Shown in pieces: positions 8,252 to 16,976 of a stretch of 64,000 nucleotides of DNA; positions within the stretch are counted from its first letter, which is position 1, and the number at the start of each line of letters is the position of its first letter. The notes below the pieces were generated by a model that saw nothing but the letters and a program-made list of their open reading frames with translations, ran no database searches and was not told the DNA's origin. Source of the stretch: Streptomyces sp. JHA26 (lineage in GTDB: Bacteria; Actinomycetota; Actinomycetes; Streptomycetales; Streptomycetaceae); assembly GCF_002005565.1 (NCBI RefSeq), contig NZ_BDJC01000008.1:62001-126000 (forward strand). Direction: 5' to 3'. The position numbers and the translations under genes were made by a program.

Positions 8252-8653
8252 ATGGGCGCCATCAGCGCGCTGGAGAAGGCCCTCGAAGACCGCTGGGAAG
8301 CGCTGTGGGCGCGGGTACTCGACAAGGAACCCGTCGAGATCCTCGACGCCCTGCGTACCGAGTGCGACAGCAAGGCCGTGGTCTGCGCCGAGGGCCGCGT
8401 CATGGTTCCCAACGCCTACGACGTCGAACTCGCCGAGGTCGTCCACGACGAACTGACGCGCCGTGACGGCCGGGTGGGCCAGGTGCTCACCGACAGCCTG
8501 GTCCGGCACGCCGAGCGGCACGGCTACGAGTGGGCGGGCCCGCTGGCGGTGCACGTCGGCAGGTCCGCGGACGTGCCCAACGGCCGCTACCGCGTGGCGA
8601 GCGGCGTGCTACCGCACGTCAGCGCCGAGGGGTTCCCGAACGCGGCGTCCTGA
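8252..8653 (+). CDS. DUF3662 protein: orphan FhaA N-terminal domain
   Basis: 133 aa that match, end to end, the N-terminal domain of the actinobacterial FhaA proteins (pattern: early GALE-like amphipathic helix, PVEILDALRTECDSKAVVCAEGRVMVPNAYDVELA, then HGYEWAGPLAVHVGRSADVPNGRYRVAS). FhaA is normally a long protein whose C-terminal FHA domain reads phosphothreonine marks from PknB-type kinases and influences cell-wall assembly. Here the linker and FHA domain are absent and a stop follows directly, so this is a stand-alone domain. Start ATG 8252. It could act as a competitor or partner of full FhaA (inference). A Ser/Thr kinase gene lies 4 kb away. Confidence 0.75.
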   Translation: MGAISALEKALEDRWEALWARVLDKEPVEILDALRTECDSKAVVCAEGRVMVPNAYDVELAEVVHDELTRRDGRVGQVLTDSLVRHAERHGYEWAGPLAVHVGRSADVPNGRYRVASGVLPHVSAEGFPNAAS

Positions 8654-8778
8654 CGACGGACCCCGCGCGCCTCACCACGTCCCGGCGGCGGTGGACCGTC
8701 ACCGGGTGACCGACACCGCCGACGGGCCGGCGCCGCGGAGCCGGACGGGGGACCGGCCGCCGTCCGACCCTACGGAGT

Positions 8779-9459
8779 TCAGCGCGGCGATCCCCCACGG
8801 GGCAGCGCCGCCTCCGGTACGACGAGGTCGGCGCGGCCACGGGTCGCGGCCACCAGGTCGGCGTTGCGCTGGTCGGTACCCCGCACCCAGGCCACCGCGT
8901 CCTCGTGGGACTTGCCGAACTCCTCGTGCCGGGCCACCAGCCGGCGCACCCGCTCGGCCTCGGGCACCTCGCAGAACCACACCTCGTCGAGCGAGGACCG
9001 CACCCGTGCCCACGCGCCGGTGCCCAGCAGGAGGTAGTTGCCCTCCGTCACGACCAGCCGGGCCGTCGGCGGCACCGGGACGGCCCCGGCGAGCGGCTGC
9101 TCCAGCACCCGTTCAAAACCGGGTGCGTAGACCGTGTCCCCGGCGTCCTCTCCGCCGTCGCCCCCCTGCTCGCGCAGCCGGCGCAGCAGCGCCGCGTACC
9201 CGGCCGCGTCGAAGGTGTCCGGCGCACCCTTGCGGTTCCGGCGGCCGAGTCGGTCCAGCTCGGCGTCGGCGAGGTGGAAACCGTCCATGGGAACGTGCGC
9301 GACCCACGTCCCGTCCGGGCCGTTCAGCTCCCGCACCAGGGCCTCGGCGAGCGTCGACTTCCCGGCGCCGGGGCTTCCCGCGATGCCGAGGATCGCGCGC
9401 CGTCCGCCGCGCAGAAGGGCCCGGGCCCGGGTGAGCAGATCGTCGAAAGTCAGCGGCAC
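8779..9459 (-). CDS. P-loop nucleoside/nucleotide kinase-like protein
   Basis: 226-aa cytosolic kinase of the phosphoribulokinase/uridine-kinase superfamily. Walker A IAGSPGAGKSTLAEAL (about residue 25), the base-binding segment VPMDGFHLADAELDRLG, RNRKGAPDTFDAAGY, a catalytic YAPGFER region and LVVTEGNYLLL; the lid is near ERVRRLVARHEEFGKS. Relatives phosphorylate nucleosides or small sugars such as fructose; the substrate here is not determinable. Start GTG 9459 gives the family's usual N-terminus (VPLTFDDLL); the longer frame to 9501 adds a glycine-rich tail. No operon partners. Confidence 0.82.
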   Translation of the reverse strand: MPLTFDDLLTRARALLRGGRRAILGIAGSPGAGKSTLAEALVRELNGPDGTWVAHVPMDGFHLADAELDRLGRRNRKGAPDTFDAAGYAALLRRLREQGGDGGEDAGDTVYAPGFERVLEQPLAGAVPVPPTARLVVTEGNYLLLGTGAWARVRSSLDEVWFCEVPEAERVRRLVARHEEFGKSHEDAVAWVRGTDQRNADLVAATRGRADLVVPEAALPRGGSPR

Positions 9460-9564
9460 ACCGCAGAGTCTGTCATCCGGCCCGCCGCCGCCCCCGGCCA
9501 CCCTCCGCCGGGCGACGGCGGCCGAGGACGCCGCTCCGGTGGGCGGCGGGGGAGGTGCCGGGGC

Positions 9565-11676
9565 TCACGTCCGGGGCTCCAGGGACCAGCGGCCGGATGT
9601 CCTGATCTGCAGGTAGCCGCTCGGAAGGCGCTGCAGACCGGAGGCCGTACTGATCCGGCGTACCGGTTCCAGGCGTTCGTCCAGTTCCCACAGCACCGGC
9701 AGGGTGACCCCGCCGAGCGCATCGTGCTGGATCATCACCTCGGTCTCGGGTCCGGCGTGACGTACGACTCCGTAGCCCTGGCCCTCGACCGGCGCCCCGT
9801 CCAGCACCGGCGCGGTGGCGAGGGCGGCCGGCTCGATCCGCCAGCCCGTCTCATCGGTGGTCCAGACCTGGACGTAGCAGTGGCCCGCCTGCGTCACCCA
9901 CAGCGGCCCGGTGACCGGACGGCGGCGCACGGTGTCGGCGGAGATCTTCGACCGGCCGTCGGCCTGGACCGTACGGATGGTCACCATCTGGTCGCCGGAG
10001 ACGGTCCGGCACAGACCGAGCAGGGCGGGCGGCCCCTCATAGCGGAAGACCGTGCTGCCCCGTCCCTCGACCGGTCCGGTGAGCAGGGGCGCCTGTTCCA
10101 CCGGCAGCAGGCGCAGGCTCCAGCCGGCCACGTCCGCCAGTCGCAGCCGCACCTGGGACTCGCCCTTGGTGAACAACAGGGTGCGGCCGTGCTCCCCGTG
10201 GCGGTGGCCCTGGACCAGGTCCTCTTCGTCGTCGTACTCGTCGACCAGCAGCAGCCGGTGGCCGAGACCGCCGCCGCTGCCCGGACAGGCGTACTCCAGC
10301 AGGGCCGGCCGCCCCGGGGTCGGGTTGACCAGCGTGAGCGTCTTCTCGCCGCTGCCGGTGTAGGCGCCGGCGGCCTGCGGGGCAGCCCGGTCGGGCACGA
10401 CCAGGGGACGGGCGCCGAGCTGCCAGGCGCCGTCGGCCTCCAGGAGCAGCAGGAGCGGGCCGTCGGTGATCGGGACCGTCTGCCGCAGCCGGTCGGTGTC
10501 GTTGACCAGCATGTCGCGGTCGTCGAGGTCGTGCAGCTGGGACGCCTCCAGGCTCCACAGGCCGAAGTACCCGCCGCCGTCCTCGTCGCCGGCGAAGTCC
10601 ACGTCCAGGTCGGCCATGGGGCCGGTGTAGGCGACGACCTCGGGGCCGTAGCCGCTGAGGGGGCCCGGTCCCAGGCGGCGGAGCACCGACAGGGGCTGTA
10701 CGAGCACCGTCCAGTCGTTGTCCGCCTCGACGCGCAGCCGCAGGGGGCGGTCCTTCGGGGGCTGGACCAGGACGCGGCCGCGGAAGTCGCGCAGGGTGGA
10801 GTTGAACAGCAGGTCGTCGTCCTTGTTGCGGCGGGTGAGGGTGTGCATCCCGAAGTAGCCCTCGCCCTGGTGCCAGACCTCGACGACGACCGGCCCCGGC
10901 GGCAGGGGAGCGTCCACGGAGACCACGCCGTTGCCCTGCCCGCGCTGGGTGTACGGGGGGAAGTCGGGGCCGAAGGAATGGGGCACGGCGTCCGTCGGTG
11001 CGGCGACGGGTGCCGTGACCGACGACGGGGCGGCGGGGTGGGCGGCCGCGGGGACCGGGGCGGATGCGGCGATCGTCGGTGCGGGTGCGGGTGCGGGTGC
11101 GGGGGTCGGGGCAGGAACGGCGACCGCCGTGGCGGTGACCGGCGGAACCGGCTCCGCCACGGCTATGCCGAAGTCCGTCGCCAGTCCCGCCAGTCCCGAC
11201 GCGTAACCCTGGCCCACCGCCCGGAACTTCCACTGCCCGTTCCTGCGGTAGAACTCACCGAGCACGAACGCCGTCTCGTTCCGCGCGTCGTTCACCGCGT
11301 AGTGCGCCACCACCGCGCCGTCGGCCGTCAGGGCCTGTACGTGCAGCCCGGGAACCTGGCCGAAGACCCCGCCGTCGCAGGACCCGGCGATCAGCACCCG
11401 CTGCACGGCGGGCTCCACGCGAGGCAGATCCACCTCCAGCCACTCGGTGAACTGCCCGCCCCCTTCGGCCGTACCCGCGTGGCGTACGGCCCCCGATGGG
11501 TGCGCGGGCTGGTTGTAGAAGACGAGGTCGGCATCGCCGCGCACCTTGTCGGCGGCGTCGAGCAACAGGGCGGAGGCGTCCACGGTCGGCGCGCCCGGAA
11601 CGCTCTGCCGGCAGACCGCGACCCGTAGGAGAGCTGCGGGGACAGGGGTGTTGGCGCCCTTGGTGATGTGCGTCAT
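9565..11676 (-). CDS. Large TerD-domain protein
   Basis: 703 aa. Residues about 5-185 form a TerD (tellurium-resistance/calcium-binding stress) domain: ITKGANTPVPAALLRVAV, ALLLDAADKVRGDADLVFYNQ, RVLIAGSCDGG, YRRNGQWKFRAVGQGYASGL. A Pro/Ala linker (about 190-260, PAPAPAP repeats) leads to a roughly 440-residue C-terminal half of repeated beta-rich units, each with a GYFG or WxL pattern (for example GYFGMHTL, GGYFGLWSL, LRLRVEADNDWTVLV). Cytosolic, no signal peptide. Ordinary TerD proteins are about 190 aa, so this is a fused form known in Streptomyces. Start ATG 11676 (MTHITKG) chosen because MTxITKG opens the family. Not beside other ter genes. Confidence 0.82.
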   Translation of the reverse strand: MTHITKGANTPVPAALLRVAVCRQSVPGAPTVDASALLLDAADKVRGDADLVFYNQPAHPSGAVRHAGTAEGGGQFTEWLEVDLPRVEPAVQRVLIAGSCDGGVFGQVPGLHVQALTADGAVVAHYAVNDARNETAFVLGEFYRRNGQWKFRAVGQGYASGLAGLATDFGIAVAEPVPPVTATAVAVPAPTPAPAPAPAPTIAASAPVPAAAHPAAPSSVTAPVAAPTDAVPHSFGPDFPPYTQRGQGNGVVSVDAPLPPGPVVVEVWHQGEGYFGMHTLTRRNKDDDLLFNSTLRDFRGRVLVQPPKDRPLRLRVEADNDWTVLVQPLSVLRRLGPGPLSGYGPEVVAYTGPMADLDVDFAGDEDGGGYFGLWSLEASQLHDLDDRDMLVNDTDRLRQTVPITDGPLLLLLEADGAWQLGARPLVVPDRAAPQAAGAYTGSGEKTLTLVNPTPGRPALLEYACPGSGGGLGHRLLLVDEYDDEEDLVQGHRHGEHGRTLLFTKGESQVRLRLADVAGWSLRLLPVEQAPLLTGPVEGRGSTVFRYEGPPALLGLCRTVSGDQMVTIRTVQADGRSKISADTVRRRPVTGPLWVTQAGHCYVQVWTTDETGWRIEPAALATAPVLDGAPVEGQGYGVVRHAGPETEVMIQHDALGGVTLPVLWELDERLEPVRRISTASGLQRLPSGYLQIRTSGRWSLEPRT

Positions 11677-11855
11677 GAGGCACATGGTGGCAGTGAAGAA
11701 GCTGTGCAGTCGATGGTCGGAATAAGTGGAGATCACTGCTCCGGAAGATCGTTTCCGGGCCGGGCGAGTGGTTCGCGCGCCGTACGTCGCCCTCCCGGGG
11801 CCCCGGGCCCGACCGCGGCCTCCGTCGATTCACGGCCGTTGACAGCCCGGTCGGT

Positions 11856-12389
11856 TCACGCCTGGAACTCGGTGAGATCGATGGCGTGAACGCGCAGCGG
11901 ATAGCCGTACACCGGGTGGGCCGTCTCGCGCTCCGGCACCATGCCGAGCTTGCGGATGACGTTCTCGGAGGCGTCGTCACCCACCTGGGTGATGCTGACG
12001 ACGCGGTCGAGGCCACGGTCCTGGAGCGCGAACTCCAAAGTGGCCTGGGCGGCTTCGGACGCGTATCCCTGGCCCCAGAACTGTGAGCCGAGCCGCCAGC
12101 TGATCGCCACGGCGGGCAGCACCTCCGGCAGGAACTCGGGCACGGACAGACCTGTGAAGCCGGCCAGTTCGCCCGAGGCCAGCAGCTCGACGGCGAAGAG
12201 CCCGAAGCCCTCCTCGTCCCACTCCTCCTCCCACCTCTCGATGGACTCCGCCGTGTGGTCCAGGTCGTGCACCGAGCCGTCGTCGATCCAGTGCATGACC
12301 CGCGGGTCCGCGTTGATGTCCGCCATCGGCGCGAGGTCGTCGTCGTGCCAGCGGCGGAGAAGGAGGCGGGGGGTACGGATCTCGGTCAT
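11856..12389 (-). CDS. GNAT acetyltransferase (RimJ/RimL-like)
   Basis: 177 aa. Acetyl-CoA-dependent N-acetyltransferase of the RimJ/RimL branch, which modifies ribosomal proteins, small amines or antibiotics. Features: opening TPRLLLRRWHDDDLAPM, the central FAVELLASGELAGFTGLSVPEF, ISWRLGSQFWGQGYASEAA (the Q-x-x-G-x-A acetyl-CoA loop), then VSITQVGDDASENVIRKLGMVPE, the typical end of the fold. Length is normal. Start ATG 12389. The protein is acidic. Divergent from the Ser/Thr kinase gene across 264 bases with no obvious palindrome. Substrate unknown. Confidence 0.88.
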   Translation of the reverse strand: MTEIRTPRLLLRRWHDDDLAPMADINADPRVMHWIDDGSVHDLDHTAESIERWEEEWDEEGFGLFAVELLASGELAGFTGLSVPEFLPEVLPAVAISWRLGSQFWGQGYASEAAQATLEFALQDRGLDRVVSITQVGDDASENVIRKLGMVPERETAHPVYGYPLRVHAIDLTEFQA

Positions 12390-12653
12390 GCGCCCATCCT
12401 GCCGCAGGCGCCGGGTCTCATCACGGCGGGCTTCCCGTACGGCACGGGCGTGGCGTGCCGGGTGGAGCAGGCGTCCGCGGGGCCTCGTGGCAGGGGCGCC
12501 CTCACCGGCGGTTGTCGGGACACCTCGCTGTCCGAGGCACCTCCGTTGTCCGCGGCGACGAGGGATATGCCGCCGCTCCTCGGGTACCGGAGACCAGCGG
12601 TGCGCCGGTCGTGGCTCACCACGGGTGTTCGACCCGATGCGACAGGAGAGGGA

Positions 12654-14147
12654 ATGCGGATGCGCGAGTCGGCCCGGGTCATGGTCTCCCGATGCTCCGC
12701 GGAGGTCCTGAGCGGCCGGTACCGCCTCGACGGTCTCCTCGGTTCGGGCGGGGCCGCGGACGTCCACCGCGGGTTCGACCTGCGGTTGCGGCGACCGGTG
12801 GCGGTCAAGGTCTTCCGGCCCGACAGCGGTGCCGACATCGGGGACGACGAGCACAGCGAAGCAGTGATCCTGGCCCGGCTGCACCATCCCGGACTGGTCA
12901 CCGCCTACGACGCGGGCCGGCACAACGGACGTGTCTTCCTGGTCATGCAGCTGATCGAGGGCAGCACGCTGAAGAGCCGCATCGCCATGGCCCCCCTGTC
13001 GCCCACGGAGACTGCCGAACTCGGTGCCGGTCTCGCCCGGGCGCTGGCTCACGCGCATGACGAGGGAATCGTCCACCGGGACGTCAAACCGTCCAACATC
13101 CTCCTGGACGCCTCCCACCGCCCCCACCTGACCGACTTCGGCATCTCCCGCATCCTGGACGCCACCACCCGCACCGCCACCGGCACCCTCATCGGCACGG
13201 CCGCCTACCTCTCGCCCGAGCAGGTCCTCGGCCGGCCCGTCGGCCGGCCCGCCGACATCTACGCCCTCGGCCTCGTGCTCCTCGAGTGCCTCACGGGCAG
13301 GCTCGAGTACGACGGCACTCCCCTGGAAGCCGCGATCGCACGACTGCACCGCCGGCCCGTCCTGCCTCACCACTTGCCGGAACAACTGGCGGGCGTACTG
13401 CGGAACATGACGGATCCGGACGAGCTGAACCGCCCGACAGCCCACGACTGCGCCCGCATACTGGCGGGCTTGGCCGAGACGTCCCGTCCGGCGGAAACGG
13501 GCCCGGCGGCGCACTCCACCAGCCTGGTCGCCGACCACGGGTCCTCGCGGACAGCCGACCGCACCCACAGGAACGTGTTGCCCGGCAGGGAGCGGACCGC
13601 TCCGCATCCCACGCCCGCGCGGAGGCGCCCCCTCGTGGCCGGTGCGACCGTCGCACTCGCCGCCGTCATGGCAACCGCCTTCGCCGTCACCGACGACTCC
13701 GCGCCACGGGGCGAGGACCGAAGCTCCCCCCAGGTCACGAGCGCCCCCACGGGGGAAGCGGCCCCTCCTCGCGGCACGGAACGGTCGGAGACGGCCACCA
13801 CGCCGGCCCCGGCACAGTCGTCCGACCACAGTGCCTCCGTCGGCACGCCCCCCGACGACACACCCGGTGGCGGCATCGCCTCCGCTTCACACGGACCGAA
13901 CCGGCGATCCGACGTCGACGCGCCCCTACGCGGTCCCGCGACCACGGCGGCGCCGACCGCACCACGAGCCACGGACCCACCCGCCGCGGCACCGGAGGAC
14001 GGCGCGGCACCGGAGGGCGGCGCGGCACCGGAGGGCGGCGCGGCACCCCGGACGCAGCACCGTCCTCCCGGCCATGCGAAGAAGGCCGAAAAGGCCGCGA
14101 AGAAGGCGCAGAGGACGAGAGCCGGGGAGGCGACCGCGGAACGCTGA
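12654..14147 (+). CDS. Membrane Ser/Thr protein kinase (PknB-like)
   Basis: 497 aa. Kinase domain about 22-280: glycine loop LLGSGGAADVHRG, ATP lysine K52 in VAVKVFRP, catalytic loop IVHRDVKPSNILLD, DFG in LTDFGISR, activation segment GTLIGTAAYLSPEQV. A juxtamembrane stretch, one transmembrane helix about 326-346 (PLVAGATVALAAVMATAFAV) and an outside tail of about 150 residues rich in Pro/Ala/Thr with a triple APEGG repeat and a Lys/Ala-rich end (KKAEKAAKKAQ). No PASTA repeats, so the extracellular part differs from PknB. Start ATG 12654 after GGAGAGG at five bases. All catalytic residues are present. Convergent with the permease gene. Confidence 0.9.
   Translation: MRMRESARVMVSRCSAEVLSGRYRLDGLLGSGGAADVHRGFDLRLRRPVAVKVFRPDSGADIGDDEHSEAVILARLHHPGLVTAYDAGRHNGRVFLVMQLIEGSTLKSRIAMAPLSPTETAELGAGLARALAHAHDEGIVHRDVKPSNILLDASHRPHLTDFGISRILDATTRTATGTLIGTAAYLSPEQVLGRPVGRPADIYALGLVLLECLTGRLEYDGTPLEAAIARLHRRPVLPHHLPEQLAGVLRNMTDPDELNRPTAHDCARILAGLAETSRPAETGPAAHSTSLVADHGSSRTADRTHRNVLPGRERTAPHPTPARRRPLVAGATVALAAVMATAFAVTDDSAPRGEDRSSPQVTSAPTGEAAPPRGTERSETATTPAPAQSSDHSASVGTPPDDTPGGGIASASHGPNRRSDVDAPLRGPATTAAPTAPRATDPPAAAPEDGAAPEGGAAPEGGAAPRTQHRPPGHAKKAEKAAKKAQRTRAGEATAER
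13992..14045 (+). repeat. Three tandem 18-bp units inside the kinase gene
   Basis: Units at 13992, 14010 and 14028; the last two are identical and the first differs by one base. They encode the PEDGAA/PEGGAA hexapeptide repeat of the extracellular tail. In-frame slippage can change copy number without breaking the kinase. Confidence 0.85.
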
Positions 14148-14253
14148 GGGAAGGAACGGAGCACCGGCCGGCCGCACGGCACCGGCACTGTCGCCGTCCG
14201 CCCGACCTCGCGTCGGCCGCCCCGGACGCGACGTCCTCGGAACCAGGCCACCA

Positions 14254-14291
14254 CCCGAGCGGGCACCGGGGCACCCCGGTGCCCGCTCGGG
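14254..14291. terminator. Bidirectional terminator (18-bp stem)
   Basis: Perfect 18-bp arms with a 2-base centre, lying between the convergent kinase and permease genes. No U-run, as usual in this genus. Confidence 0.75.
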
Positions 14292-14309
14292 CGCTCTGAC
14301 CGTGCGGGG

Positions 14310-15563
14310 TCAGGACCAGGGAAGGACGAGGGCCCCCCACGCGACGACCGGGCCGATCGCGACGATGCCGCCGGTGTAGCCCATCACCTGTCGGTAGAAG
14401 CGACGGGTGTCCACGCCGCGGGCGTTGCCGAGGACGAGCGCGCCGTTGGTGGAGAAGGGGGAGGTGTCGACGATGGTGGTGGACACCGCCAGGGCCGCGA
14501 TCAGCCCGGGGGCGCTGAGGTGGCTGGAGAGCAGCAGCGGAACCGCGAGGGGGATGATCGCGGTCAGGATCGCCGTGGACGAGGCGAAGGCCGAGGTGAT
14601 CGCCACGGTGAAGCAGAGCACCAGGGCGACGGCGAGCGGAGTGCCGAGGTTCGCGGCGTGCTCGGAGAGCTTTTCGATGATGCCGGCCTTCTCCAGCATC
14701 GCGATGTACGTCATCATGCCGGCCACCAGCAGCAGGGTCGACCAGCTGATGCCGTCCACGGCCTTCTCCTGGCGCTTCATGTCCACCAGTGCCAGCAGCG
14801 CGCCCGCCACCAGGGCCAGGAAGCCGATCTCCAGGTGGAAGCCGAGTGCGCCGATCACCAGTGCGACGAGGCAGCCGAGCGTCAGCCACTGACGCCAGTC
14901 GAGCCCCGGATGGCCGGCGACCTCCTCGTCGGCGGCGGCCCCGGCGACCTCCTCGTCCAGTGGAGCGGGCCGTTTGGCGAGGAAGACGAAGGTGAGGACG
15001 GAGATCAGCAGGTTGATGGCGAAACTGGCGGTGAACAGGGCCACCGGCGAGACGTGCAGCGCGGTGTCGTCGACGAGACCGAGCACCAGGGCACCGGAGA
15101 CGGCGAGGGGGGAGAACGCGCCCGCGTGCCCACCGCTGATCACCATCATCCCGGCCACCAGTGGGTTGATCTTGTACCGGTAGGCGAAGTTCATCGCGAT
15201 CGGCACCAGGAGCGCCACGGCCGCCGGGGTGAAGGTGCCGAACGCCGTGAGGACCGCGGCGACCAGGAAGAGAACCCACGGGATGAGCGCCACCTTGCCG
15301 CGCACGAGGCGGACACCGGCCGCGACGAGCCAGTCGATGGTGCCGTTGCGGCGGGCGACGGAGAACAGGTAGGTGACTCCGACGATGGTCACGAAGAGCT
15401 CCACCGGGAAGCCCTCGAAGATCTCGTCCTCGGTGAGGCCGAGCGAAGCGGTGCCGACCGCGAAGGTGGCGACGAAGGCGAGGATGCCCAGGTTGATCGG
15501 CAGAACGGTGCCGACCACGAACATCACCAGCAGCGCGCCTATGGAGATCACTTCAGCAGACAT
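14310..15563 (-). CDS. MatC-like/SLC13-type dicarboxylate permease
   Basis: 417-aa inner-membrane protein with about 11 hydrophobic helices. The first 140 residues (ISIGALLVMFVVGTVLPINLGILAFV) match the MatC N-terminal domain of malonate/dicarboxylate carriers; the rest follows the SLC13/ion-transporter superfamily (SSTAILTAIIPLAVPLLL, SPFSTNGALVLGNA, a sodium-site-like Ser/Thr/Asn motif). It should import a di- or tricarboxylate. It lies downstream of prpF on the same strand with 129 bases between, and a divergent LysR gene follows prpF, so the cargo is probably the acid that PrpF isomerises (inference). Start ATG 15563. Confidence 0.8.
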   Translation of the reverse strand: MSAEVISIGALLVMFVVGTVLPINLGILAFVATFAVGTASLGLTEDEIFEGFPVELFVTIVGVTYLFSVARRNGTIDWLVAAGVRLVRGKVALIPWVLFLVAAVLTAFGTFTPAAVALLVPIAMNFAYRYKINPLVAGMMVISGGHAGAFSPLAVSGALVLGLVDDTALHVSPVALFTASFAINLLISVLTFVFLAKRPAPLDEEVAGAAADEEVAGHPGLDWRQWLTLGCLVALVIGALGFHLEIGFLALVAGALLALVDMKRQEKAVDGISWSTLLLVAGMMTYIAMLEKAGIIEKLSEHAANLGTPLAVALVLCFTVAITSAFASSTAILTAIIPLAVPLLLSSHLSAPGLIAALAVSTTIVDTSPFSTNGALVLGNARGVDTRRFYRQVMGYTGGIVAIGPVVAWGALVLPWS

Positions 15564-15622
15564 CTTTGTCCTTGGTGCGGTGGGGACAGGAGTGCGCGCT
15601 TGTGAAGGCGCGAGATCTTCCC

Positions 15623-15658
15623 GGGGCCGGGGCCGGGGCCGGGGCTGGGGCCGGGGTC
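15623..15658. repeat. Six GGGGCC-type hexanucleotide units
   Basis: Units at 15623, 15629, 15635, 15641, 15647 and 15653, four exact and two with one change. The run sits in the prpF-permease gap. Four or more G4 tracts on the plus strand could form a G-quadruplex. Confidence 0.8.
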
Positions 15659-15692
15659 GCGGACAGGCCCCGGGAGGTGACGAACGTCCCGT

Positions 15693-16814
15693 TCAAGCCG
15701 CCTGCGGCCGACCGGGCTGGGGTACGTAGATCCGGGCGTCCGCGAGCAGACGCGCCGCGCGCTGCACGGTCACTCGGCCCGGCACGCCGTCGCTCAGGTC
15801 CGAGCAGCGGACCCCGACCACGCCGGCCGGAGTGCCCAGGCGCAACCAGCCACCGGTGGGTCCGCCCGCGGCCCGGAAGACCACGGAGTCCCTCAGCAGT
15901 CCGGCGGCCGCGACGGCGACGGCGGAGGTCAGACCGATGGCCGGATGCGGGGCGTTCATGCTGAGCATGCGCACCGACACGTCGTAGTCCTCGGCCGCCA
16001 CGGCCTCGCCCAACGTCGTCGTGTAGGGCACCGGCTCACCGACCAGGCCGACCTTGGGAACCGCGTCGCCCGGCGACTGCCCCGGCCGGAGCAGTCCCAT
16101 CATCGGCGCGGCGGTATGGCGGACGGCGCGCAGCCAGGGAATGTGCGTCCGCATCTCGTCCAGCGTCTCCGAGCCGGTCAGCGCGGCGCCGCGGGCGTCC
16201 ACCAGGACGACCGGAGCGCCGGCGTCCACCATGCTGACCGGCACCGGATCCGCGGAGCCGACCCGCAACTCCTCGACGACCCGCCCCGTGGGTACGAGAG
16301 AGCCGGTCGTGCGGCCGGCCGGGTCGAGGAAGGTGAGGCCGACCGCGACCCCGCCCGCCCGAGTTCCCGGCACCGTCTGCTCACCGAAGTCGTGCACCAG
16401 GCCACCGGTGGTGTCCACGACACCTTCCAGGACCGCTCCCGTGTTGAGGTTGCGCATCCGTACGCGGGTCCGGTCGCCGGTGATCGGCACCAGGCCCTTT
16501 GCGACCGCGTACAGGGCGACACCGGTCGCGCAGTTGCCGCAGTTGCTCGTCCACTCGACCGTCCCGGTGCCGATGCCGACCTGGGCGAAGAGGTAGTCGA
16601 TGTCCGTGCCGGGCTCGGGGGAAGCGCTCACGACCGCCGCCTTGGAGGTGGTGGGAGTGGCTCCGCCGACTCCGTCGAGTTCCACAGGATCAGTGGCGCC
16701 GTAGGCAGCCACCAGCAGCTTCTCCAGTGAGCCGCGTTCAGCGGGAACGTGGACCTGCTGGAACAGCCAGCACTTGCTGGTGCCGCCGCGGACCAGGGTC
16801 GCAGGAGTGTGCAC
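15693..16814 (-). CDS. prpF: PrpF-family isomerase (aconitate/oxalomesaconate type)
   Basis: 373 aa, a diaminopimelate-epimerase-fold enzyme of the PrpF family. Members shift the C=C bond of 2-methylaconitate (propionate breakdown) or tautomerise 4-oxalomesaconate (gallate breakdown), and others act on itaconate or aconitate analogues. Diagnostic segments: LVRGGTSKCWLF at the N-terminus, TSNCGNCATGVALYAV with the catalytic-type cysteine near residue 90, and MLSMNAPHPAIGLTSAVAVAA. Length is normal for the family (about 370-390). No prpB/prpC/prpD or gallate genes are adjacent, so the substrate is open. Likely co-transcribed with the downstream permease and controlled by the divergent LysR protein. 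Confidence 0.88.
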   Translation of the reverse strand: MHTPATLVRGGTSKCWLFQQVHVPAERGSLEKLLVAAYGATDPVELDGVGGATPTTSKAAVVSASPEPGTDIDYLFAQVGIGTGTVEWTSNCGNCATGVALYAVAKGLVPITGDRTRVRMRNLNTGAVLEGVVDTTGGLVHDFGEQTVPGTRAGGVAVGLTFLDPAGRTTGSLVPTGRVVEELRVGSADPVPVSMVDAGAPVVLVDARGAALTGSETLDEMRTHIPWLRAVRHTAAPMMGLLRPGQSPGDAVPKVGLVGEPVPYTTTLGEAVAAEDYDVSVRMLSMNAPHPAIGLTSAVAVAAAGLLRDSVVFRAAGGPTGGWLRLGTPAGVVGVRCSDLSDGVPGRVTVQRAARLLADARIYVPQPGRPQAA

Positions 16815-16895
16815 GTCGGGGCTCTTTCTCGATCAACGCATGGGCAGCCGGGGAGGGTTACGGACGCGTTGCCGACGCGTGAACCGTTCCGGCGA

Positions 16896-16911
16896 TGCGA
16901 AGACCTTCGCA
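16896..16911. promoter_or_regulatory. Candidate LysR operator
   Basis: TGCGAAGACCTTCGCA: perfect 7-bp arms, 2-base centre, in the prpF/LysR divergent gap (162 bases). Dyads in this place are the normal recognition site of LysR-type regulators; inferred, not proven. Confidence 0.6.
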
Positions 16912-16976
16912 GAGGCGTGACTTTGGCACAATGGCAGATTGCTTCACCAGGGTTGAGCGGAACTAAACTCGGCGCC

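Noticed and set aside
13992..14045. CRISPR-like short repeat array
   Set aside because: Repeats are tandem with no spacers and encode a protein tail; the same holds for 43785-43832 and 61206-61259.
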